Source: Obelidium mucronatum (Eukaryota; Chytridiomycota; Chytridiomycetes; Chytridiales; Chytriomycetaceae). From it: DNA of 64,000 nt. The notes beneath the pieces are model-generated. The model searched no databases. It saw nothing but the letters and a program-made list of their open reading frames with translations, and was not told where the DNA came from. The translations under genes were made by a program, and so were the position numbers. The stretch covers positions 1 through 64,000 of the forward strand of contig JAIVFH010000153.1 in NCBI GenBank assembly GCA_025765595.1. Direction: 5' to 3'. Of the stretch, positions 45,690 through 57,300 are shown one piece after another. Every line of letters begins with the position of its first letter. The stretch's first letter is position 1.

Positions 45690-46273
45690 TTGAGCAGCTT
45701 TGATTGTAATGGACAACCTGCTAAGCAACTGTCCCGCCCTCCAGATTGATGAGAGACAGGGCATGGCGGCTGCGTTTAAGACCATCTCACTCAATGTTTT
45801 TTCGGATGTGCAACAATTTGGCAAGGCCTTCAACAGGTTTAGTTCTTTATTTTGTCCAATAATTTGGTTTTATTGGAACTCTAACTTTCTTTCACTTTCC
45901 AATATTCTGGTATTAGAGAGGTTTTGCAGTTGACAAATTTCATTTTTCATTTTTCATTTTTCGTGTTAGTGGTGGCCACAAAGAAAAATGCCCAACAAAA
46001 TTTGCAATAAAAAAAAATCACAAAGAAAAAAAAATCTCGTTAGCGGGATGAACAACACAGAGCCTGCCAACACAACCATGACCCGCAAGTGCCAGATTGA
46101 AGTCACTTCTGATGAGTTGGGGAAGCGAGCCGGACCTCGGCTTGCTTCCCCAATTGTCTGATGACAACGCTCAGGAGGTGCTGCATTCCGCTTCAACGTC
46201 CAAATCAACAATGCTCTGTTGAAGGAGATTATCTGTTGGCGCTTGTTTTCTGATGTTGTTGTCAGTGTAGTAG
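45690..46273 (+). pseudogene. Unrecognised ORF scraps
   Basis: Two short coding-like pieces: IVMDNLLSNCPALQIDERQGMAAAFKT...FGKAFNR (45700-45840) and NNALLKEIICWRLFSDVV (46205-46262). Neither matches a family I can name. They lie between element ends and are probably remains of one transposon gene. Confidence 0.3.
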
Positions 46274-48187
46274 TTGCAGGTTGCTTGTCAACCTGTCATG
46301 TTAAGGGGGAGTTTGAGGGGGTTGAAGGCCAATTCCTTGTAGTTCTATTTATAGAAAAGGTGTTGCTACTGTGTTGAAATGGTTTGAGTGTTAAAAAGAG
46401 GTTTCTAAATAGTTCTATTTTTAGAAAATCAGCAAGTTCAAGCTGTTATTTCACTGTCAATATCAAGAAAATATGACTGGGAAACAAAGTTGCTCCATGT
46501 TCCATTAGGCACTCCCACACAATTCATCACGGTTCAACTTTTGTAAGAAGGGGTTTTGACCTGAATGATCATGTTACACTTTATTTTACACATTAGCTGT
46601 TGATTTCTTGAAGCCACAACATTGTCTAAGGTGTTCATCCTTTCCTACATACCACCAACCACGTACTATAGCGAGCGGCACTCCCGATTCGGACCCTATT
46701 CGGACTCCTATTCGGAAAACGATTCGGAGTCCGACTAGGGCCCGATTCGGGTCCAATTCGGACTCCGAATCGGACTAGGCTGTCCGTTAGGCCTAACGGC
46801 ACTCCAAACGGACTCCAATTGAGCTCCAAATGCGCTTCCAATTGGATTTACAGCTCCTAACGGCTTTTTCAGCCCATTGCTAATAGCGCATTGATAGTCC
46901 TAGTCGGAAAGCTAGTCAAGCGCGGCTAGGGGTCCTACTAGGATCCCCGTTAGGACTCCAAATCTCAAAAACGTTGAGCATCTGGTGGGGTTTGAAAGCC
47001 ATCAGAAAATTTTTCTGAGCCTTCATCCTGAAATTTCCTGCCAAAATTTTCACTCAAATGGAAAAAGTTGTCGCCCAGTGCCCTTAATGGGTTTAATGTA
47101 TGACATAATACAAACTTGTGTCTCACATAATTATGTTAGAAATCATTATTATTCCATTGTTATTTCTATTTGACTGAGCTACCTTTTCAATTCAAATCAA
47201 GTTAATTAATGCTTCAGATTTTACAATCAGGAATTTATTCACTACAAAATAAGTAGCTATGTTTGCTACTACAAAATAAGTAGTTATGTTTGCATACAAT
47301 CAAGAATTTAAGTTGAGATACTGCAGTTAAGAAATGGCAGTGACTTTGAAGATGATCTGGTGAGGCAAGTATTCAAAGTTAGGCTTGTGTGATAAATTTT
47401 AAATTTTCTCTCTCAGGCACGTATTAAAATTGTTAATAAACAAACAGGGTGAAAAATTGATGATGGGAAACAAATTTGCCATAAAATTTTAATGGGGATG
47501 GAAATATGTACAAGTGCAGAGTTGAGAAAATTTTCATTTGATAATTATGTTAAAAGTTTATATTGCAATGAAAGAGATTTCTGCAGTAAAGTTGCTATAG
47601 TCTGCATCATGCAGCGGAATAATTTGTTCTTGGTTGTTTTTATGTTCACCAGTGCGAAGGGTCATTATCGGGGGAAAACTCCCAATTAGGGCTCCTAATG
47701 GGTCCAATTGGTTTGCTATTAGGAATGAAAAACACTAGTAGCGCTCCTATTAGGAGCAAAAAATCCGATTAGGAGCAATGAAAAAACGCGTTTTTTTCAA
47801 TCAGAATTCCTATTGGAGCTCCAATTGGGGCCAAATAGGCTCCGAATCGCTCTCAGTCCGATTCGGATCCGATTAGGAGTGCGAATCGGACCCCGAATAG
47901 GGCCCGAATTGGACCCCGAATCGCGCGTGCCGCTCGGACCCCGGGCTGCCACCAACCAACACAAGTGTCAATAGGGCTGTTGACATTATTGTTTGGCTTG
48001 TTGGGCATCTTCTGTACATTTTTGGAAACAAAGAAAGTGGCCACTTTAAATGCTCTGGCAATCAATAACTTAAATCTTCTGGCAATTCTGGAAGAGTCTC
48101 ACAAAAAATTCCCTTAATGAAATTTTCTGCTTCCAGTGTTGAAATCACATAAAGACCTAATTCCTCTGGATGAGCGTATGTCTCTAG
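46274..48187 (+). mobile_element. Helitron-like element carrying a nested insertion
   Basis: Starts TTGCAGGTTGCTTGTCAACC at 46274 and runs to 46661. It is interrupted by the palindrome-repeat element 46662-47948 and resumes at 47949 with ...TTGGGCATCTTCTGTAC, the counterpart of GACATCTTCTGG in the copy at 30084. It ends ATGAGCGTATGTCTCTAG at 48187. The 3' ATIR and hairpin are deleted here (CTGGATGAGCG) and the following base is C, so this copy is old or damaged. Confidence 0.8.
46662..47948. mobile_element. Complete palindrome-repeat element with 10-bp target duplication
   Basis: 1287 bp. It starts CGTACTATAGCGAGCGGCA and ends with the complement of CAGCCCGGGGTCCGAGCGGCA. CCACCAACCA stands on both sides (46652-46661 and 47949-47958), a perfect 10-bp target duplication. 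Both ends (46680-46960 and 47670-47930) are packed with CC(G/T)A(A/T)(T)(C/A)GG-type palindromes. The centre is AT-rich without a gene. A 9-11-bp duplication is typical of Mutator-like elements, but the TIR is short and I cannot assign the family. Confidence 0.82.
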
Positions 48188-48212
48188 CATTAAATGCCAC
48201 CAAAAAATATTT

Positions 48213-49136
48213 GTGGCCATCGACAAAAATCTCACAAACATTTATTGTTTGCGAAACCTCTCTATTATTGGAAATACAAAAAGAATGTTTCTGATGAGTT
48301 CTACGTCCACAGAGAAATGGAATGAGTACTTGGTGGCACAATACCACGAAGCATTCCCACCGCTTCCACTTTTGGAGAACGGAAAATGGGATCAGCAAAG
48401 AAGCAAGGCAGTCGGAAAGTCCAAAGTGGCACAACACCAATCATCAAGAATTTTAACTTGCTGTTCAACAAACTTGACAAAATTCTGGAACTTCGGATTT
48501 TTGGAGGCCTCTAAGCTGTTGTGGAAGAACTTGATAAAGAGGAGAGCCTGGCAATAAAGTACAGCATTATCTTGAACAAGTTGGTGAGGTGAGTGCCATA
48601 GTAATCCTAAATCTTCTATGAAAAATTTTAACCTTCTGTCAAACATTTTCCAAGGCAATTCACGGGGAAAGATGTGACGGAAAGTTGGGACCATTTTGGG
48701 ATATCATTAGTCGCTGGAAGTCATCAAGTGGCTGAAGCTGTTCACCAAGTCTGCCAAAAAAAAGAAGGGGACCAGTGAACAAATCAAAACCTTTCTTCTT
48801 GATCTCCATCCTCAAGAAACGTTTGGTGGACCTCTGTTGACAACTCAAGAACAAGCCAAAGTGAACCGGGACCTGCAACAAGCTGCTGGAAGCAAGTCTG
48901 GAACCAACTCCAGGAATGCGAGTAGTGAGGATTCGGAGTCAAATGAAACTGACGGTGAAGGTTGTGACAGAAAGCCTAAGCCCAGACGTAGTAGAAGGAA
49001 TGAGGTCAAGGAAGAGGAACGACGCGTTATCAAGACCAATGATGATGCCTATGTTGTCTACTTGCCAGATGCTGTGATGAAGCTTCTCAACTTATCAAGC
49101 CGTAAAGTTAATGGAGTTCTTGACTTGACTAAGTGA
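48213..49136 (+). pseudogene. Unrecognised ORF fragment, possibly transposon-derived
   Basis: Coding-like pieces in different frames: PIIKNFNLLFNKLDKILELRIFGG...EESLAIKYSIILNKLVR, a possible intron (about 48592-48655), FLLDLHPQETFGGPLLTTQEQAKVNRDL, then SSEDSESNETDGEGCDRKPKPRRSRRNE and VIKTNDDAYVVYLPDAVMKLLNLSS. The basic/acidic linker and position just before Helitron sequence suggest a transposon accessory protein. No family recognised. Confidence 0.35.
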
Positions 49137-49191
49137 GTGTCCAGGTTGGTGGAGTTGACAGGACTTTGTTGCTGTATCTGTTCCCTTATTA

Positions 49192-49309
49192 TTGCAGGTT
49201 GCTTGTCAACCTGTCATGTTAAGTGGGAGTTTGAGGGGGTTGAAGGCCAATTCCTTGTAGTTCTATTTATAGAAAAGATGTTACTACTTTGTTCAAATGG
49301 TTTGAGGGT
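49192..49309 (+). mobile_element. Helitron-like element, 5' fragment
   Basis: 118 bp matching the first part of the element at 30084 (TTGCAGGTTGCTTGTCAACC to GGTTTGAGG) and then broken off. The preceding base is A. Confidence 0.7.
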
Positions 49310-49329
49310 ATTCCTGTCCATGAGTCCAG

Positions 49330-52262
49330 ACCCCTTGATACCGGCTTGTTCAGCCACAAGTTGAGAACTTGAATCACAGCGTAACCGAATGCGACAGCTG
49401 CGTGCCGCAGCAACAGAATCAAGAAGAGAAGCAACAAGTCTTCAGAACTCAAAACAATATAGGGTGGCGTATGACCAAAAGTTGCTGGAGGAACGGCTTA
49501 AGCGAGTGTATGGGCCTGAGGAGCTAGCAACAATTGATTCACAGTTTGGGTTTAGGTTGCAAGCCTTGCAAGAAGCCATTTACATTAAGTGTGCTGAGCA
49601 ATTGTCATTCAACTGTCTGACCAAGCACTGCTGTCTTGTCTGTGATTGCGACTATGTGAAATCTGAATTGCAATATTGCAGTATAGGATCAGAGTACCGA
49701 GTGAGTTAAGTTTAACTACTTTTAACAGCAAAGTAACTAAATTTGAGCTATAGAATTTACGTCGCGTCTTGCAGGAAGATGATGCGCGAGTTGCCGTGTT
49801 AGGCCTTGATGTCCGCCTTTCTTGCCTATTCCTCAGTCCATCTGGATTTTACTTCTTTGCCAATAAGTTGCACAACCCGGTTAGTCTGAAAGAGGGGGTG
49901 TTGATGTATCAGCCCTTGTTTGGCCATTTTGTTTTCTTGCTCTTTGTCCAGACTGCTTCACAGCCACACGCCCTGGGAAACACGCCCTGGGAAGATGGAC
50001 GGTGATGCAGGTGAAGAAAAAGAGGAAGCAACAAAGAGTAGAATGCCAGTGGAAGCAATCGCCTACAAAATTGGATTGGGCAACTCCCGGCAACCTTGAG
50101 CTGTGCATTTATCTTAAGTCCCACTACTATGTTCTGAAAAACAGTGAACCAGCTCTCTGCCAAGTTCCTGCCGATATTGGTTCAACCTTCCCCTTTTTTT
50201 TTGTTGGGGCCTGGACCCCACAAGAAATAGCTGAACAAAAAACCAGATACGCTGCGCAAGACTGTGTGTTTGATTACTCAAATTCTTTGAGTTGCACCAT
50301 CAAGGGTACAAGGAAAACAAAGAATACATTTCAAGTGATGTCACTGTACCGGAAGAGAACAGTGAGTTTCCGTGACTTTCTTTTTGAAATTCCAATATTT
50401 TGTTCTTATTGGATTTTCTTATTTACAGTTTTCTCTGATTGATCGCTCTCTGGTGACTTTCCAGTAAATGAAAAACTGTGCAACATTCTGCTTACAACAC
50501 TGGAACCGCGCAAACTGCTGTTGAGGATTCCACTGTTCATTATGTGTTTTCTCCTACAAGTGACCACTTACAACACTGGAACCGCGCAAACTGCTGTTGT
50601 GTTTTCTCCTACAAGTGACCACGTAGTAGCATCTCCACTCCCTACCCAAATGAAGTGCCTGTTACCACTACAATCCAGGATTATGCTGTGTTTTGATCTA
50701 CAAACCTGTCCAAAGCTCGAAAGCTTCAGCATATTGGTTTATTATTTCCAACACTATTGCCATTTGGTGAAGAAGTTAACAGATGGATCAAGCGTTGCCT
50801 CCAACTTCATGGAGGAGTTTTTGGTAGGCATTGGGGTTTCACTGCTATTGCGTATGATTACACAGCATTGGAACAATCCTTCTCTCAGCAATATTTGACA
50901 ATGTGTGTTCGTGCATCTGCCATTTCAGATGGAAAATGGACAAAAGAAGACATTCAGAAATGTTATAATCATTTGCGTCAGATGGAGGAGTGTCTAAAGC
51001 GAGGTGTTACTCTTCCTGAGGCACCACCAGAAGTGAAGCTATTGATGGATATCAAGAATGCCATTCTGCCAGGCTTGAGGGCGTTTGTTGTCTCTGACAA
51101 GTCTCGCCAACCTGGCCTTCACACAGCGCTTGGGTTACAGTGTAGACTTGGAGTTGCCAATATTTTTGCCACAATCTCTCCTGCCACGTCACAAAGCTGG
51201 GCTCTGGCCATTAATTGTGACCTTGTTAATGGTGAACATTGTCAATTAAAGTTTCTTGTTGGGGATGGCGAGCTTGCCATTCCAGGCACTGATGGGATTA
51301 TTCTTCCAAACAATAATGCAAGGGCGTCAGCTGCCTCTGCAAACTTGTATGAATGTGCGGACTATGCCCGCCGTGTACTTAACATATTTCTAGAAGACTT
51401 CATTGGCTAGGACTTCAAGTTCCGTGCCCCTGTGAGAGGAGGAATCCCTTGATTTGTTACTACCTCTGCTGAAACGCAGAAGCAGGGAGACATACACTTT
51501 CATATGGTTATATCCTTACATGGTTTCCCAAGAACGTCAGCTGAATTTCGAACACGTCTTGAGGATCCTAATCAAAGGAAATGCCTATGTATTGTACTGC
51601 TGCCAAACCCACTAACAAGGCAAACTTAGACGCTTTGTCAAGAGTCTCTTACTTAAATTACGATGCATGGAACAAACAAAATCCCTTTACTGTTAGACTT
51701 TCACGTGGGTATGCCGTTGATGGTCACAAAAAGAATTTCCCCCCTTGAGCACTTGAAGATTTTTGCCAACGGTACCCTTTGTTTTCTGGGGTGGACTGGT
51801 ACTTCAAATCCTTCTGCTGATGCTTTCACAACCACAGTTGTTGATGGTGTTGTTGTCAAACAGTTCAAGCGCATCCCCGGCCTCCTGTGGGTAAAAGTCA
51901 GGGATGTGAACGGGTTTTGGTTCCTGGCTGTGCTCCGGGGGTTGTTGCTATCCCTCCTCTGTCCTCCCCTGTACAAATCAAAATGCCTAATTCAGCTAAG
52001 CTGCGGATTCCTTCTTTGAAGCAGTTCCCTGTGATTTCAGCTTTGGCTTGTACACCTGAGAAATTGCAGGGTGTTACACTAGAGCCCTGGATTACCATTT
52101 CTGACCTGGACCGCCCCAATTTTAATCCACAAACTTTCTATGTTGCATTTTCAAGAGTTTGCTCCCAGTCTGAGTTGCTCAACTTGGCAGGTGGTAGCAC
52201 AGTGACACCATCTGCAACAAGCTTAAGTTGGGCTCCCATACTTGCAATGTCTTTGAGATGGT
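49330..52262 (+). pseudogene. Helitron Rep/Pif1-helicase remnant
   Basis: Degraded autonomous Helitron gene with introns (for example 49700-49774). The 5' part has a Cys cluster (CLTKHCCLVCDCDYV). At 50.75-51.5 kb lies the Helitron N-terminal/Rep region: GVANIFATISPATSQSWAL, LNIFLEDFIG and ETQKQGDIHFHMVIS, the HFH being the HUH motif of rolling-circle initiators, with stops at about 51408 and 51453. At 51.7-52.2 kb is the end of a Pif1-type helicase: GMPLMVTKRISPLEHLKIFANGT, CTPEKLQGVTLEPWITISDL and FYVAFSRVCSQSELLNLAGG. The helicase front (Walker motifs) is missing, so it cannot be active. A 33-bp block is repeated at 50490 and 50570. Confidence 0.8.
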
Positions 52263-52329
52263 TTTTGAATGAAGGGAAAGTAAAAAGAAGACCCGTCTTT
52301 ATACTTTTAACAGTAACCCTAAGCCAAAT

Positions 52330-53418
52330 CTGGTCAATGTTGACAAAATGCGCCTCAAGCTCGAAAACAGTTCTTCCAGCTCTCAGGCTCTGGTCAGCAC
52401 TGCAGTCGCCTGTCCCAGCAAGATAACTGGCTCCAGAGGCAAGGTTGCCAGCTTCATTCCATTTGTGACAGCGTCAGGAGAGAGAGTTTTGGACATTCTT
52501 GTCCTTCCAACCAAATTCGGAAACCTCGAGATTCAAGACCCAGAGACCACAGCCAACGCCAGAGGCTCAGTACCATGCAAGATTGTGTTCAGCAAAACTG
52601 GTTTCTTGAGAGAGGAGCAATGGTTACAGTTTAAAGCTCGTTGGGAGATTTGCACCCAGGTTTGACGCCTGTTCTTTTGCTGGACAACCTTGGCGTCCAC
52701 AGGACCGCTGACACCCTTGACCACTGCCTCAAGCTTGGCATCAACGGCTTCTTCCTACCTGCAAACACTACACATTTCTTGCAGCCTCTGGATGATGTGA
52801 TTTTCGCGAATTTAAAGCGGACAATTGTAGGCCTATTCCAACAGAAACGGAGCTTTCGGATCTGTAACCTTGCATCCCTCGGGGAAGAACTGGTTCCAAT
52901 TACTCTGGAAGCTCGAAACTCAATTTAGCCTGAATGGATCCGATCTGCTTTCAAATCTACGGGCATCTTTCCCTGGTCTAAAGAAAAAATCCTGGAAAAT
53001 GCGTCACTCAACATTGGCGACCCTTCCACTCTTGCCAATGCCCGCAATACTGAGGTCGCCAAGTTCCTCGAGGTCTTCCAGACTATGGGAACAACTCCAC
53101 CAGTGAAGAAAGTCCCAGCAAAGGGCGAATCAGTTGTCAAGACCAACAGAGTTTATTCGTTTGAAGAACTCCACCAGGAACAGCAAGCAGCCGTTGAAGC
53201 CGGAGCAACCAAATTGGCTGCCAAAGATGCGAAAACCTGTCGTGGTTATTACTAATGACAATCTTATAAAACTTTGTGTGAGAGAAAAAGCAAATAAAAA
53301 TACATATGTTTTGAAGTGTGCAAGGGTGTAGTGTGGAAGGTGTGTTTGTGACAATGTTTCGAACATTTTTGGGGGGTGGTTGGAATGGCAATTTTTTGGT
53401 TGGAATGGCAACCTCACT
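52330..53418 (+). pseudogene. pogo/Jerky-type transposase fragment with one inverted-repeat end
   Basis: Related to the transposase at 27.4-28.9 kb: NVDKMRLKLE (Glu replaced by Lys after the first Asp), ITGSRGKVASFIPFVTASGERV, IVFSKTGFLREEQW, a frameshift, LLDNLGVHRTADT, and LQPLDDVIFANLKRT, then KTNRVYSFEELHQEQQAAVEAG. It lacks the N-terminal DNA-binding part. The 3' end closes with a TIR-like GTTGGAATGGCAACCTCACTCAC near 53396-53418, cousin of the TIR at 27101. The left end is lost in Helitron sequence. Confidence 0.75.
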
Positions 53419-54311
53419 CACTGTCAATAAAAGAATGAAGGACTTTTGTGTGTTGGCTTATTCCGTGGTTGCAGAGAACGGATTAACCTTATTTTCACAG
53501 CAGTGGCTCAGATTACTAATGTTAAACTCCGTAGAGAGCCCCTCTTTGACATTTCTTCCAGACTTATCTTCTAGTTGTTCTTCTGGTGTAATTTAAATAA
53601 ATTTGGGTTACTATTCACTTCTATTGACAATGATTTAATTCCCTCTGATTTCCATAGCATCAGGAATTCTTCTATTAGTTTGCCAGGAATTCTTCTATTA
53701 GTTTATTAGTTTGCAATCAAATTCAATATTTATTGTTATTATTGAATATTTTATTTGAATAGTGCATCTTCCAGCACCCATCGCGCTTTTGGCAATTAAC
53801 CCAAAGGAGTCTTGAATACATCTTAAATTGGAGCAATACTATCCAGTATTGTAGAGGGTAAACTGTTTTGAAAATTGAACAAAAAAGCAACTTATTGATG
53901 ATTTGTTGATTGGCCAATAATTTTGGCCAATAATGAATTTTTCAAACTAATTTTAATAAGCTACTTAATACTTATGCAAAAGTAACTTGTCATAAATTCT
54001 CATACTTTTGTTTTTTAGGTGTGTATTGCGTGATGGCTGTGTATCTGTACTCTCTTAGGTAGTAATGCTGCCACTTCATAATCCATACCTTGAGTGGAAT
54101 GACTAACTTGCTACATTGCTACTGCTCAATATCTTGGATAATACTGGCCCTTCTCCAGAAGATGAAGTGGTTTGCAGTTTGATTGATTGTTCTCTCTGAC
54201 TCTCACACAGTTGGCAGATGGATTTTCAAATACAAGAAAATCAGTGAATTGATAATAAATAGCTTTAATTGTAAACTATCATGTCACAAAATTAAGATAA
54301 AAGTATGGGAA
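53419..54311. other. AT-rich spacer, no gene seen
   Basis: Some coding-like scraps near 53470-53560 (frame with DINLIFTAVAQITNVKL) without recognisable family, then AT-rich sequence. GGAATTCTTCTATTAGTTT is repeated at 53659 and 53688. It contains the downstream flank of the minus-strand gene ending at 54312. Confidence 0.4.
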
Positions 54312-57300
54312 TCATTTTGTGGATACTGATGCATCAGACCCACTGGAACTTTGTATGGTGTGCCGTTTCAATTTTGAAATGCTTGCTTGTTGTGAAGCAG
54401 AGTTAGGAATTGTAACTGGTCTGTACTTTTCTGATTTGTCAGAGCTTTGTCTGCTTGATTGCTTGCTAAGGTGTTGTGCATCTGATTTTGAGGACAGTGA
54501 GGAATTGCGGGAAATCATTGAAATTTCATCTCTACTGTTGGAAGACCTCCTGGCCACTGAGTTGGAAGAGTGTATGGATTCTTCCTGACTGTTGTGCCTA
54601 TTTCTGCTACCACTTCTGTTGTTTCCACCTGTGTCAAAGCCTGACTCCCTTATTGTTCCTTTTGATTGAATTTCATTTGTGCTATTTGTAACCTTTCCGA
54701 TTGCAAAAGTTGAACTTTTCAGACTTGCTTTTCCTTCTGCAGTCTTGGTATGATCACTGCTCATACTCTGTGATATCCTACTCAATTCATCTGTTGATTC
54801 TTCATCTGGCTGAAACATGTTTTCATAGGAATCACTGGTTGGTGTGTCTGGTGTGTACTTGAAATCTTGGGACTCTTGACGGAATAAGTCTTTTTCAGGG
54901 TTGTCAGTTTCATTTAGGATTTTGCTGGGGGTTTCAAATTTGTTTTTTGAGAATGTGGAACTGGATGCACTTTGGTTTCCTTGTCTTGATTGATGTGAAA
55001 CAATTGATTGCTTTGAATCTGAACAGAAAGAAAATTTAATGGTTTCAAAAGGCAATACTAGGTGATACAACAATCTCATACCAGCTGTGTGAGAAGAAGA
55101 CGAAACACCACTGAAGGAACCTTTTATCCCAGATGCAATTTTTCCCAAGAATCCTGATTTTTCTAGCTGTTGCTGTGGGTTTTCAAGAGATTGTGAGCCT
55201 GTGGATATTGGTGATGCTGCAGATTCTGATGTTATACCCTCTTTGGAACCCAGTGCTGTGCCTGCTTTTTCTTCTTGTTCTATGGCAGATTCAGACTTCA
55301 AATGTTTTGGTGGCTTGAGCACGCTGGCAAGTGAAGATATTTTGGAACTTGTGGAGTCTGCAATGGCTGAAAGCTTTTCTGCAAAGGATTGATGGATACT
55401 CTTTTCAGATGCTGGAGGATCTGCTTGATTTAATGCATGCTTATTGTATTCTTCTTGAAGCTGCAATGGTGGAGACACATGATGTGTTGGCGGTGGTGGA
55501 ATTGCCATGGGTTGTTCTCCAATAATTGTCTGAGATGACTTTTTGGAATCTAAAATTGCCTGAGAAGAGTCAGGTATAACAGATTGAGAATCCAGTGGGT
55601 TGGAATCTCTATGTGAGATATTAATACCCCTTGTCTGTATAGTTGATCGGCTTGAATCTGTTTGAAACGACTTGATGGAATCTTGATGATTCATTGCTGC
55701 CACTTCATGTGCAAATTGCAACGCGCTTTCCGCCATTGATTGGATGGATTCGGAGCAACTGCTTTTGGACAACGCATCCAAAATTCCGACAGACTTATTT
55801 CGGTCCTGTGACAGGACAGAACTGGATTTTTCATGTAAAGAGCCATTCAAGCTTTCAAGCTTTGAGTGAATAGAGCTGGCCACACTCTGTGTCAGTGTCT
55901 GCACGGCCTGTTTGTGTTTACTGTTAAAATCGATAATTGTTGATGATAAAGGCTGGTGAGTTTCATGGCGTATAGTTGAATCAAATGTATCGGGTGGCGT
56001 ATCTGATTGCTGTGGTGATATTGAAACGGTCGATTTTGTGGTCAAACCACCCGCCATATGCAACGCAGAGGCTGCCATTGCTTTCGCTTTCGACTGCATT
56101 GAATCCAATGTATATATGCTAGATTTTGAAAGTATGCTGTGGGGGTGGGGCTTAGGAGAAGGATTTGATTCTTGCTCCTGAACGGGATTTGACGATCCGT
56201 CAGCGACAATCGCTGAATGCACCGGAAAAATTTCCGCTGATTTTTCTAACGAGGCTTTAGTTACAGTCGTTGCCGTGCTAGGCGTTCTGGAGGCTTTCTT
56301 GATCAATGAGATCCCATCTGTAAACGAATCTAAAACTTGCTCCATATGCCCTGAAACTTCCTTAATTGCAGATGTAAACGATTGTATGCTATCTCGATTC
56401 AAATGGGCTTCTTCAGGTGTTGACATTGCTGAGGTAGTTTTACTTAAATGAAGGGAGATGGTGTCGTCTGGAAGCAAATCGGATCCTATGTCAGACATTG
56501 AATCTTGATTCGATGCGACAGAAATTGATCGTTCCTCCGATACTGACGAAGACTTCCTACAATCAGGATCTTTTGAACCATTCTCCTCGTTCTCACCGCT
56601 TTTAAAGATTCCAATTCCATCGACTCTGAGAGATGAAAATGAGGATATGGCTCCCTCTATGAGAGGTTTTGCGGACTTAACAACTGACGCTATTGAGCCG
56701 GTTTGATGAGACCGTTTGTTGGATGAGCTCGAGGGAGCCATACTGGAAGACCTTGAAGGTCTGCTCGGAGTGACTGGTTCAGACGTCGTCTGTATTTGCT
56801 TTGGTGTGGGGGTAGCCGATCTCGAGCTTGTGGCGGATGGAAGGTGTTCGGAAATGGAAGCAGCATCGCAGCCCATTATTTCTTTAATTCCACTAGTGCT
56901 TCTACTCTGTGAATCTTCAAAGCCGGGAATGAAAGTGGAAGCTGTAAACACAGAAGGTAACTGCTCAACGGTGACATGGCTTGCCCTTGGAGTATTTTCG
57001 GCGGATTTAACGTCGCAAAATTTAGAATCCACATGTTCGGAGTTGTTCTTTTCCTTCTCCGGGAGTGGTCCACTCCATCCTTGCTTTCCGTTGTTGTGTA
57101 TGCCGCCGCTCACAGCTACAACGCCAAATATATCCACCTGTTCCGCAGAATACGCGGATGGGATTGCTTTTTGGCTTGATGGAATGTGTTGCTTTTGTAT
57201 TGGTGTCGTGTCTTGTGTGTTTTGTGTGTTGTTCTTAGTTTAGCTGTGAAGTATCGCAACTACAGTAAAGAACATACCTAGCATCGACCAAACAACCAGC

